DNA from: Neelides folsomi | Taxonomy: Eukaryota; Arthropoda; Collembola; Neelipleona; Neelidae | Assembly (NCBI GenBank): GCA_034687125.1 | Contig: JAQGBZ010000227.1 | Coordinates: 1 to 64,000 of the forward strand | DNA: 64,000 nt | Direction: 5' to 3' | In this document: piece by piece, positions 1 through 13,100 of the stretch | Numbering within the stretch: the stretch's first letter is position 1 | Layout of the letters: every line of letters starts with the position of its first letter | Notes under the pieces: generated by a model | Database searches by the model: none | Seen by the model: the letters and a program-made list of their open reading frames with translations, nothing else | Told to the model about the DNA's origin: nothing | Translations under genes and position numbers: made by a program

Positions 1-338
1 ATAGTCTAATTTTAATATAATGTAATAATGTTATATTTTACATCATATGTATTTACAATTATATTCGCATTGTCGTTATACAGTAGCACTTTTAAGTGTT
101 TTTATTCATTTTGAGAAACATGTTGGCAAAACTTGGAAAATAGGTTTTCAATAGGTAAAATAGGTATGAATAGGTGTAAATAGGTAAAAAAAGGTCCCGA
201 TTCTAAAATAGGTAAAATAGTTATGAATTTTATTACATAATTGGTGCCTATTTTATATGAAACATGCCTAGCCAAAATTATTTTGACCATTTCTCATAAA
301 TAAAGAAAAGGTGTAAACCTAAACTTCACAGCCCTGGT
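1..338 (-). mobile_element. possible hAT-like DNA transposon end, partial
   Basis: Read on the minus strand, the stretch begins near 336 with CAGGGCTGTGAAG, which resembles the CAGGGNTG-type terminal repeats of many hAT transposons. The next eight bases on the plus strand (337-344) would be one copy of a target duplication, but the other end lies outside the window. Between 140 and 230 a short unit close to AATAGGTA recurs about six times. A 62-codon minus-strand frame (102-290) has no transposase feature I recognise. The DNA could equally be a non-autonomous derivative or unrelated repetitive DNA. Confidence 0.25.
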
Positions 339-1045
339 CATTACTAATTTAAACATTTTTTGACTTTCTAATGTTATTTAGTTTAAAGGATATATAGATA
401 TATTTAATAACTCTTACATAGAACCAAATGCTTCTCTTTTTCTTCACCATACAACTTGACCTCAACCTTTCGCCTTTCTACTAGATTAATCACAAATTAG
501 TATATTATGGACATAATGAACATACATTAATGTATACATATTAGTTACATATATGGTACTATAACGTAGTTATAGTTAAAATATAAGAAAAAACGGTTCA
601 TAAGTCCATATGTATAGTATACAATATTATATATTATTTTTTAGCTTATTGAAATATTTTAGCGTCTCTTCATTTTTTCAACAGATTAAGATTTTGATGT
701 CAATCAAATATTATTTTTAAGGTTTTCGAACATTTCTTATGTATGAATGTCACTTATTTGTAATTTAAATTATCTCCAGATGCGTTAAGTAAATTATTTC
801 TCAATTTTATTATATGCTCTAAAAATTCTATTTATGTCAATAAATTTGCTCCAATTTCATAATTTTACAAAACTTTTATTTTCCACACTTCTAAAATAAA
901 GCTAAAAATGTTAAAATGTAAATGTTGCTCAATATTATTTATGCATTATTACACATGTTATTTTTCTATCGAAATGTATTTAAACGATTTCACATTCCAT
1001 TAAATGTATTGAAAAAATTTACCCGATCATAATTTGTTATAAAAA
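339..1045 (+). other. 5' flank of the cathepsin gene
   Basis: AT-rich DNA with no coding signal on either strand. A TATTTAAA stretch near 976-983 lies about 65 bases before the cathepsin start codon and could act as a TATA-like element, but such strings are common at this base composition. No other site can be supported. Confidence 0.4.
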
Positions 1046-3228
<2,183 letters not shown>

Positions 3229-3359
3229 CTTTAAAATTCAAATAATTCCATGTTTTATTCAACATGATGAATCTTTATTTAATATTTTTTAACTTTACAT
3301 GCACTAACTATATTAAAGAATTAGTTGCAATATTAGATAAATATGATCACAGTTTCGTT

Positions 3360-3393
3360 AATAAAATAATATAAAGATACACAACACAATAAA
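3360..3393 (+). terminator. polyadenylation signals of the cathepsin gene
   Basis: AATAAA occurs at 3360-3365 and again at 3388-3393, 132 and 160 bases after the stop codon. Either would suit 3' end formation. At this base composition the hexamer also arises by chance, so the choice is open. Confidence 0.45.
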
Positions 3394-3624
3394 ATATAAT
3401 ACAGATGTACAGATCCTGTAAGCAAATATACACAATACATACAAAAAGCATTTATTTTTAAAGTAATGGAAATAAAAAGTTCAAATGTTGTACAAAAGCT
3501 TTAATCTTGGTTAAATGGCCTTATTCATAAATTAAAAAAGTATTTAATGATTAAAATTATGTTAAATTAACATTAAAGAAGTTAAAAGTAAAAATACAAA
3601 GTGAAAAAAGTAAAAAGTGTTTCG

Positions 3625-3695
3625 TGCACCCTCCGGGAATCGAACCCGGGTCGGCTGCGTGGCAGGCAACCATTCTACCACTGAACCAAGAGTGC
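3625..3695 (-). tRNA. tRNA-Gly (anticodon GCC)
   Basis: On the minus strand this reads as a complete 71-nt tRNA. The acceptor stem GCACTCT pairs with AGGGTGC (one T-G pair) and is followed by discriminator A. The D arm contains GGTTCAGTGGTAGAA, the anticodon loop is CTGCCAC with GCC at 3661-3663, and the T arm is CCGGGTTCGATTCCCGG. The internal A and B box promoter elements are therefore intact. There is no intron. CCA is not encoded, as is normal for eukaryotes. It lies 397 bases downstream of the cathepsin stop codon on the opposite strand. Confidence 0.97.
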
Positions 3696-6600
3696 TTCGT
3701 TGGGGAAAACGAGAGAGAAACCCCTATTCATGCAAACCCATGCTTTACATTGCCTTTGGTTTAACTTCACTCACTCGAATCTCTCTTTGACTTTAAATAC
3801 GAAATCATCCCGAGTTCCTCGACCGTGGCGAAAAGATAAAAAGCCCCAGAGAAGAAACATTCTTTTTTACACGTTTAAAGATAATTTCTTGACATTCGGC
3901 TATGCTGGTCCTTATTCAAATCTCCTCATTCATCCAACAACCCAAACTCTCCAAACCTTCACACGTTTTCCATTCATTTAATCATTCATTTGTCCTATTT
4001 AAATCAAGATTTATTATTATATTTACAATTATTTATATATTTACTATTATATTTATAGTGTTATTATTATACATATAAACTTTATAATTATTAACTTTAA
4101 TCAACATTAACATATAGATCCATATAACAATTTATACAACTCAATTTGGTTATTCGCTAAGCTTTATACATTTGTTATAACAAATAAACTACTGTTAAAC
4201 GGTTAATATAATGTAGGTGTTATATGTTTAAGTTAAATGAAAATTTTTAATGGCAATTTAACCAATGAATTACATACGGACAATAAATACTTTCACAGCC
4301 ATTAATTTTATAAAAGGCAATAAAAGAGCAATTAACTTTTCATTTTATTTTTCCTAATGTTTATTTAATACAGTTTAAAGCAATAAATACAGATTATTTC
4401 TCATGCTGAGGAAGAGTAAATGAACTTAAAATTTATTCAATTATTTTAATCTGCCCATTAAGATGAAGATGAGCAGAAGATTCCCCACAAGGAAGATGTG
4501 GGAATTTGAGATCGATTGTTATTTATTTTATAGAGGGGGAATTTAATAAAAAGGAAAACCTGCTTGTGTGACAAATCTCTTAAAAGATCCCATTACAAAG
4601 AGTTGATGCAAAAAGCCATGTAAATCCAACCACCTTTTTTTCAAAATATTCAAGTTTCAATCACGCAACGTTGACAGCCAAGTCATTTCAATTACAATGC
4701 CAATTTACCTCCAATGTTCTCAAGTGATTAAAATGACTATCGAACCCAATCGGCTCTCTTATTTCATTCATCGCCAATAGTTTTAATAGCTCCAATAGTT
4801 TTAATTCGCTGGCTTAAAAGCTCAAACTTGATCTTCAAGCTCATAAGAATTCTCAACGTTGGGAGAGAAATGAGATAAAATAGGAAGATTCTGATCAAGT
4901 TAAAAATCGAGTTCTAACCTGGCAATTCCACTTGTTAAATAAATGAAAATTTTATTTTGCCCAGAACGAGCTCGGGCAGTTCGAGTTAAAAGTGGAGTAG
5001 ACAATACAAGAAAAAATGTTTTGGGGTTTTGAGTCCGGAAGTTGAAGTCTGGGGGATTTAAAACAGGTTGAAAAAATAAATTAAATTAAAATTGCAAAAT
5101 AGGTTTAAAAGTATCTTTTGGCACATTTAACTTTTAACATTAGGGAGAGAAGAACCAACGGTGGAGTTTAGCTGACATGTGTAAAAAGGAGTGAAGTAGT
5201 GCGGGAAAAAGCCGAGGGTTTGAAAGCAAAGGAAGGTTCAAACCGCGAGCTCACGTCAGTTCGCTTTTAGCTCTTGACGGTGAAACATCGCCGGTTTGCT
5301 CGCGTAGCTGAAAACGGAAAACGAAAACCATCCGGTTTATTTCAATCTCCCTTCAAACATTGTAAAACATTAACTTTTAATTTAAATTGATCATAATACT
5401 CTTTAATCACAATAATTAAACCCTTAATTAAATTTTAGTTCCTTTGGTGTCTTAAATTAATTTTCGTGGTTTCTTAGTAATAATCCAAACTAAAACGTTT
5501 TATAAAAATAAATTGCGTTTTCCAAATATTTAAAGTTTAAAAATCGAGTGAATTTGAGTATTTGGATTTTTGAATTTAATTTGTGTTAAAAGCCGGTGGA
5601 GTGAATTTTTGGCGTGGGGTTTTAAATCAGTGACAGTTATGGAACGTTGACTCCTTTGTGAACTCCACGTGGACAAATTAGTCTCCAGAACTCCTAATTG
5701 TTTGGGTGTGTCGGGTTGTGGAAGTTTCTCAAACTCTCATTCTCCCAAACGACTTGGAGAACTTCAATTTCCCAATTCCAAATAACGAACCAAGAAATCT
5801 GAAGGAAACTTGAAGAGAAAAGTAAAATCATTTTCTCATTTATTTTTCCATGTAGCCGTTCATACCTTCATACCTGTGTTGGGTTTGCTCAGGTTCTTAA
5901 TTGCAACTTTTCCTTCTTGAGTTATGAAGTTCTAATTAGATGGAAAATAATGAACTTTGAGACATTTGCTCCGTTCATTTTCTTTTGATGATCATTTGGG
6001 AAATTTTTAAGACCAAATTGGGCCAGTTGGAATCATTCTTAGAGATTTGATATTTCTTCAGTAAGCTATAGGAAAAATCTTATATGAGGATTTCCTTGCA
6101 AAGAGTAAATACTGTATATCGTGTATTATTAATAAGTTAATAACAAAATCAAGATTTTTGCCAAACCGAGACAAAACGTGGGTTCGTTAAAAAAATCGAA
6201 AATTTTTGCAATTCCGTAAATTATTATTTTTATAATAGGTAATATTTCCTGTTTTATAAGTATCTGTATCTATACAGATAAATAAAATATAAAATTCTGA
6301 AATTGCTTTAAAATGTTTTTGTAAAACAACTGTTTTATAGTTTTATTTGTTCACTTTATTTGTTAGTTTAGTTTACTAATCCGGTGAACTTGGTGTGATT
6401 CCATTGTGTCAATAACACAACAGATAAAATTATGTCAGCGAGCCTTTGATGCTGTAATGTTGCATTTGTGTTGATTTAGACTATCCGGATTCCCCATAAC
6501 ACGTTTAGACATCCCGAAAGACAAGTATGAGTTTTTTTATTAGATCTATCACGACTTACACGACTTCACAATAACTTTAACTATAGAATTTGCAAATTGC

Positions 6601-6867
6601 TTTATGTTAGTGCAAAATTGCCTTATATACATTTACACGTGAGTTTGTCACGTTTTACTCAATGTGTGTTAAGTGCAATTTATTTAGTTGAATTTAGCGT
6701 TATTTTACACTTATTTTATTAATTTACAATTGATTTTTTAATTGTTCCTATTTGATATTTAATTAATATTTTAGTTAACCTTTGTAAATACTCTAATTGT
6801 AATTGTAATTTAATAATTTTAATTAATATTATTTAAAATTATTAAATTTATATTTTATTTTTTCGCA
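3696..6867. other. spacer between the tRNA and the first RasGAP exon
   Basis: Mostly AT-rich DNA. Short chance frames exist (for example 3700-3981) but none carries a domain or a convincing splice context. The GC-richer patch at 5165-5345 is listed separately as a possible start region. Any 5' untranslated exons of the RasGAP gene should lie in this interval, because the first coding exon is preceded by a splice acceptor at 6867. Confidence 0.5.
5165..5345 (+). promoter_or_regulatory. possible distal promoter or 5' untranslated exon of the RasGAP gene
   Basis: A CpG-containing patch stands out from the AT-rich surroundings. TCAGTT at 5256-5261 matches the animal initiator consensus. The exon at 6868 begins after a strong acceptor (a T-run followed by CGCAG), so an upstream donor or a trans-spliced leader is needed. 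This patch, about 1.6 kb upstream, is the best candidate for the transcription start. This is inference from composition and position; no donor was fixed. Confidence 0.25.
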
Positions 6868-7117
6868 GAATTCAGACGATTTGGCCAATTGAAGGGATTG
6901 GGGGAATGAATTTTGAAAATTCCGACTTCAATTAATAAAATGCGCCAATTAATCATGGGCAGTATGAGTTTGAGAAATAATTCGAATGCGCCCGTTCCCG
7001 TTGCCATCCCCACGCCTGGTTCTCTCTCCCTCTCCGGTCTGAGACAAAAGAAGAAATTGAACGTCATTCCGCCAATCAACTTCCCTTCGAAAGTCCAAGG
7101 ATGGCTTTTTGTCCACG
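6868..7117 (+). CDS. gap-2/raskol: RasGAP distal first coding exon (short N terminus, PH strand 1)
   Basis: An acceptor at 6866-6867 opens the exon and the donor G|GTAAGA follows 7117. The first ATG in frame is at 6940 (AAAATG context); an in-frame TGA lies upstream at 6907. It encodes 59 residues and one extra base: a basic, Pro/Ser-rich stretch ending in VQGWLFVHG. That ending is the first beta strand of a PH domain. The extra base joins the two leftover bases of the exon at 44335, and the join reads on into WEPYFCVLN, the next PH strand. Phase and domain continuity make this an authentic 5' exon despite a 37-kb intron. The next exon being 44335 is inferred, not seen in a transcript. Confidence 0.8.
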
Positions 7118-10100
7118 GTAAGAATTGTTTCCATTTAATTGATCGCTTTTGATTACATCGGCAAAGATTCCACCGCAGTGGCAGTCAGATTTAAAATCTG
7201 CTGTTATTTCATTCCTTTCATAAATTGACATTCACATTCCTCACTCACAACGTCGCAACTTTCTTGAACAATAAATTCAAGATATTTTATTTGATAACAT
7301 GCAAAAAAATTCAAACTCATTGCGGTTCTTTTGAAAGATTTTTATCATGATAAATATTTTGGGTTAGAAACCATGGGAACCAGATTTCTCTAATTACTAC
7401 GAATTAATGTTTTACATGGAAATAGAAAATCTCGGCTTTGTAATCCTTAAAGTTATGTTAAATTTCCAAGTTTCTATGGTAACATAGTTAAATGAAGGAA
7501 TTAACGACCAAGTTCTTGTTCTAAACCTCATTTAAAATGTATGGCGAGGAAGATTTGAATTTTGGCAAAACAATTTGTAGAATTTTGGATAATTTCCTTG
7601 ATGGCTTAAAGAGGGCTTAAAACTGAACGAGGGCATTAGTTTGAGTTGTTGGAGAGTCTCTTGAGGCACAGAGCTAAAAGGAGCAGAATGGGAGTTTAAT
7701 TAAAATGTGAATAGCTGGAGATATGAAGAGTGGCGGAAAGGATTCCTGGATTAAATTCATTCAAGGTTCAATTCCCATTAGGCCCAATTAACTCCGCCGG
7801 ACCAACAAGCCTTGAATCAAACGGGAAACTCCCAATTCCAAACACAACTCCTTTCAATAAACTCAAAAGACTCCAAACATTCAGATCCCATCCCAAGTCC
7901 AAAGATTCAAAACTCATCCAAAGATCCAAACCGTATGATTTCTATTCATTCCAAACGCAAAGAAATTGCAAAGACAGATTAAAAATTTTATTATTTCTTT
8001 TAGCACATCTTTTAACACTTTTATAACTTTATTTGAAATTATTTCATTTTGCCGCTTTTTACCTGCTTTTACAGTTTAAAGTATTTCCTAAAGTATTTCC
8101 TAACAAGTTTACCTTTTCATTGTAACAATTGCGGGTTAATTTATGGCAATTGTTGGGAAATTGTCTCAATTTTCACGTAATAAGCAATAAGTTTTGAGTG
8201 TTTTTTCTGTAATAAGTTCACAATGGTCACTTTTTCTCGTTTTCCATAGGAAACGGCAAACTGTACATTTCCCTGTACAATTAATGTAATTCAGTCTCGT
8301 TAGCTCGTTCGGAGAAATAATTCCCGTTTATTAACTTCTCAATTTCAAGTACAAGTAGCTGACTGAACCTGGGAAAATAATTTATGAAAAAGACAGACGA
8401 AGTTTGAAATGTACATTGTAGAGATTACATGTCTGTAATTTCAAGATTCTCTCTCTATGTATCTTGTTGTCGGGTGTTGTTGTTTCATGATTTGTATCCG
8501 GTTTGTTGGGAGGAAGCTCTCTGTAAAATCTAAAATATCTAAAATGATCAGATTCCTTTTTTCTTCTCTTTTTCCATCTGAAAGGAAATCCCTCTTTCCC
8601 AAATACTCTCTCTAGCCCTTGTACACACGTCGGCGAGATTGGCAAGGGAGCCTCAGCTCCCATTACCTTCCAATACAAACCTTTACCTACTAGAATATTA
8701 AACAATGATATATTTCCCTTCACTACACAACATACATTTATATATTTCATCTACTACAAATATATGGAGCTTGTACATGAAAGATTTCCTAGCGTGATAT
8801 ATTTTCTATATTTTACATGATATATTTCCTATATTTATACATGATATATTTCTTTCTTTAAATTATACTTTACCCTACACAAATAATAGTTGTTATATAA
8901 ATAACGTAATTTCTTATACGGTCGTCTTTTACTCTAGTTAATATAACATATAACCATGGATGGGAATATATATATATATATACATATATATTTGGATAGG
9001 GATATGGTAGATTCGGATAGTGTGGATTGGGATAGGGCAGATTGGGATTGTCTTTTCTGTATAGGATTTATTTTGAGATTATTCCATGTAAAGGTATAGG
9101 TTCTTAGATGTCCCTTTTTCTCCTTGGTCTGAGGGTCTTTTGAGCTGGGGCAAAAAGTGTAGGTAGCAGAAAGGTCATTTTGTTCCTTGGAGACCTGAGC
9201 CCTGGAGCAGCTGAACTTCCCTACCTGCTCAGAAACCCCAGGTGTTTCTTCTTCATCCTCGTGCCACTCAAACTCTCTCGTTCTCCACCTGGACCAAGCC
9301 TTAATTGCCTCACCTTCTCCAGCTGCTTCTTCAATCTCTTTTCTTAAGAAGGGATCTGCCCAGCAGCTTCCGTGTACTCTAATTTATAATAACACCCTAA
9401 TGACATCCACCATCACCATCCTGTTGATCCCAACAACCCAAACAATACATTTTTAACTATTTTGGAGGCGCCAAGGGGAGATTGCTCAAATGCTCACTTC
9501 CCGCTATTAACACTTCATCGCAGTTTATAGTTAACACACTATAAATTTTTAATATACTTCGCTTCGCCTATATTGTATGTATTTATTACGTTTCGTTTGT
9601 GGTGAGGATTTATTTGGTTTATTCAAGAATTTAAAAGAATTGAGTTGAATACAAAGTAGTGAAATAATAGAGAAAGTGTTTTCACAAAAACTTTTCCTAT
9701 ATAATAAAAAGGGAGTGTTTTAGTGGTCTAAATAATGCCCAGTCCTTATTTGTCATTTAATATGAAGGAAATTAATTATTTTATAACTCGTTTTCTCCCC
9801 GCTCCTTTCCAAATTTGTCTTTGTAATAAAAGGATTAACTAGAGTGTGAGGAAGACTTAGGAAGCGCATTTAAGAACTTCGATTTTATTGGGATTTATAG
9901 AGAGAGAGAGAGAATTGTGCGTATGAGCATCTCTATATGAATCCAATAGAAGATCATTTTCTTCAACCATACAATGTTATATATAATGACATGGGTTAAA
10001 TACTAAAGTTGGTCCAATACGGGAGTAATGGGATGATATAGGAAAAGTGTGTTTGACTATTTGGCACTGGGCGTCGGCGAACATTCCATCTTGGCCCATA

Positions 10101-13100
10101 TAGAGCCATAAGAGAGATAATGCGGTGAGATAAAGGGGAAGTTGGTCCTAATGGTTCAACCACATTAAATCATTTCCAGAACTTCCTATTTCTCCAACAC
10201 GGATTCCTCCACTGCTGGGCTTAAGGCTGCTCCTTATATAAAACCAAGTCTTCTATTAAAGGGGAAAAGCAGTAAATGTCGAGTTGGCTTTCAAGTGCCT
10301 TTGGGACAAAAATCGAGTCATGTCTTAATTAAAAATCCTAAATTTATTGGATGTTTCCATGGAATTCTCCTTTTATTATTTTATGATCCTTATACTCCCA
10401 TAACACAATTTGTTTTCATATAAACATATCACATATCCGACATACAGTGTACATTTAAAGAATGAAAACTTATATAGTAATGAAATTGTACAGAGAGGAA
10501 TTGTTATTAGTTATAACAAAAATTAACGAGGTGTTAAAATGTGTTAAAAGCCAAAGGAATAATTTTTATTTATTCGTAGTTAGTCAGTGATGTTGAACTT
10601 TCCATTATTCCATTTTTGGTCAGTATAAAAAACCTTGAGGAATTATTGTGTCATAATATTGATACACATTTTGATAATGGACATTATAAGGCGACTTAAT
10701 AAATCGTAAGATTATAAATGTCTTGATTACATAATCATAATTGTATTAAGTTTACAGAGTCATTGAATAATGTGCATTGTTCATTGTTCCGAGACAGCAT
10801 GAAGGTTTGATGATGAATTGGCGAGTAAACGTAGGTTTGATCCATTTGAAGATTCAATTTGCGAAATTTCACTTTTTGATCCACTATAATTTACTCGACA
10901 CATTGAGCCAGACCAGGAATATTCTAAAATGGTACAATGAAGTGGAAGAGAATTTAGGGGAATTATAATAAGCGACTAATGCAATGCTAATGATAGTTTA
11001 ATGACAATTTCTCCCTTAATTGGTTACCCTTCTGGGGAGTGAAAGACCGGCAGTGGGAAAGGTTTGTTATTAAGGGAGGGATAAATGTCATTATTTGTCT
11101 CATTGTCTTTTCAAATAAACTGCGTCATTTAGGTGAACAATTGAACTTGTCAATTTTATTAAGAAATTCGTCTGTAATTTACTTGATGACTTCCAGAAGT
11201 GAATGAAAGCCATTAAGCCACTTACCCACATACAACACAACATGAAAAGAGATGCACACGAATGTTTTATTGTTATTCTAAATGAACTTCCAAGATGGTT
11301 TGGACAATTTGGAGGTTTGGTGGTGACGGGAAGTAATTTAAAATTTAATTAAACCACCTTTGAATTGGGTGGAACTTTATATAAATCCACTTCATATCAA
11401 ATGCACTTCATTTGTCATTATCACTTTTATAGTCCGTTTTATAAAATGTAGTAAATTTATTATAGCCAGATATAGGACATAGGATTAATGGAGTTTACAG
11501 TATTTTTCAAGTTATACTTGCATAAATACTAAATACATAAGAAAATATATAGAGTATATATGATATTATTAAATAAATGGGTGGATATATCTCGTCTTTG
11601 TATTTCATAATATGGGCGAAGATGGTCGCGGGAATGATGATGATTATTGGAGACGATTATTGTTGTATGGTTGTTTGGTTGTGTGGTTGGAAGAAGACGC
11701 GTCGGCGAGTCAGAAGGAAACCGGAGGGGGGACGACCCTGAATTAAAATCAAATGCTTTTCTCATTCCTCTCCATGACATTTACACTTCAACCTTTTTCA
11801 TTAAATTATTTTCCCTTTAGAGGACCACAATAGACATTTCTAGATGAACTCTTTTTTACCTTTGGGGAAAAAAGGACCTCATTTTCCACTCCGATCATCA
11901 ATGTCATATGTGAGGATATTTTTTTGTTCCTTCCGTAGGGGATAGGTTTTTATATGTTAAAAGTTAAATGTACCTATAACTCTTCATAACGTGGGGAAGG
12001 TATAGTTAGGGTTAGATAATCGAAGGGACGCTTAAAGGTAAAAGTTTAAGGTTGTGAGTTTTGTAATAAGTTTTTGGGACTCATCGCCAAGTTTGAAGAA
12101 GGGTCAAGTGAGTGTCATTGCAGAGGTGGTTTGGTTATATGAAGGGGATGAGGGGTGGGAATAAGTTATGATTGTGAGTGGAAATGGGACAGCGAGGATT
12201 CTTTGCCCATTTCAGCTGATGGATTTTATGGGAGAAATGGAGAAGAATGCGAGGTTCAATTCAACCTTAAAGATAAAGTCAAGATTAAACCATTTCTAAA
12301 AATTCCCCACTTCTCCTTGTTACTTTCAAACTTCTTTTTTTAAATTGCTCGCATAAATATTCAAAATTCTTAAATCTTCATTATCGCATTCTTTATAAAT
12401 CAATGCTATTCTTAAAGTTCAAGAACTTTGCAATAACAATGTTACTAAAAATATAAATTCTACTCTTGTATAATACAAGTTGTGTATGTCATTAAAAAAT
12501 ATTAATTTTAGGATTTGAATTTAAATTAAAGTTTCTTAAATACACTTACAGCAATTATTCGATTGAACTTTAATCCAGTTATATTGAAAAGCGTCAAGTT
12601 ATTTAGATTGTCTCGAGTGTGGGAATTGGAGATGAGGGATGTTGGATGAGTCCGTAAGGTTTAATAGAATTGGAATGATTAAAAAGGGAGAGCTTGACAT
12701 TTTCATTTTAATTCGGTGAGTCAGATTGAAGGGTGGGAAGTGGAGAGGAATCAGAACATTCAGACCCTCATTGAAATATCCCTATGACTCAACTCTCCCG
12801 CCTTCCCCCTCCCGCCTTCCACAACTCAAAATTGTCAATTTACGACCCGCTGCTCCCACCATACAACTAAAACTATATTTACAATATATAAGCAGCAGTC
12901 ATATATAATATGGCATTGTATAATATATATTCTTACATTTGTATTATTTATATTCCTTATACTATTTATATTCCTAACGTATTTGTGCTGTAAAATGTAT
13001 CCAAATTATGGTAAGGTTGAGTTCGAAGTGACAGAGGAAGTTCGATCCACACTTTGTGAGAAATGTCACTGGGAAGTTTGACGTTGGAAGCAGAACGTCG

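Noticed and set aside
8382-8750. 122-codon minus-strand frame with a basic KKRRKKE stretch
   Set aside because: The basic stretch comes from a TTTTTCTTCTC tract; no domain and no splice support.
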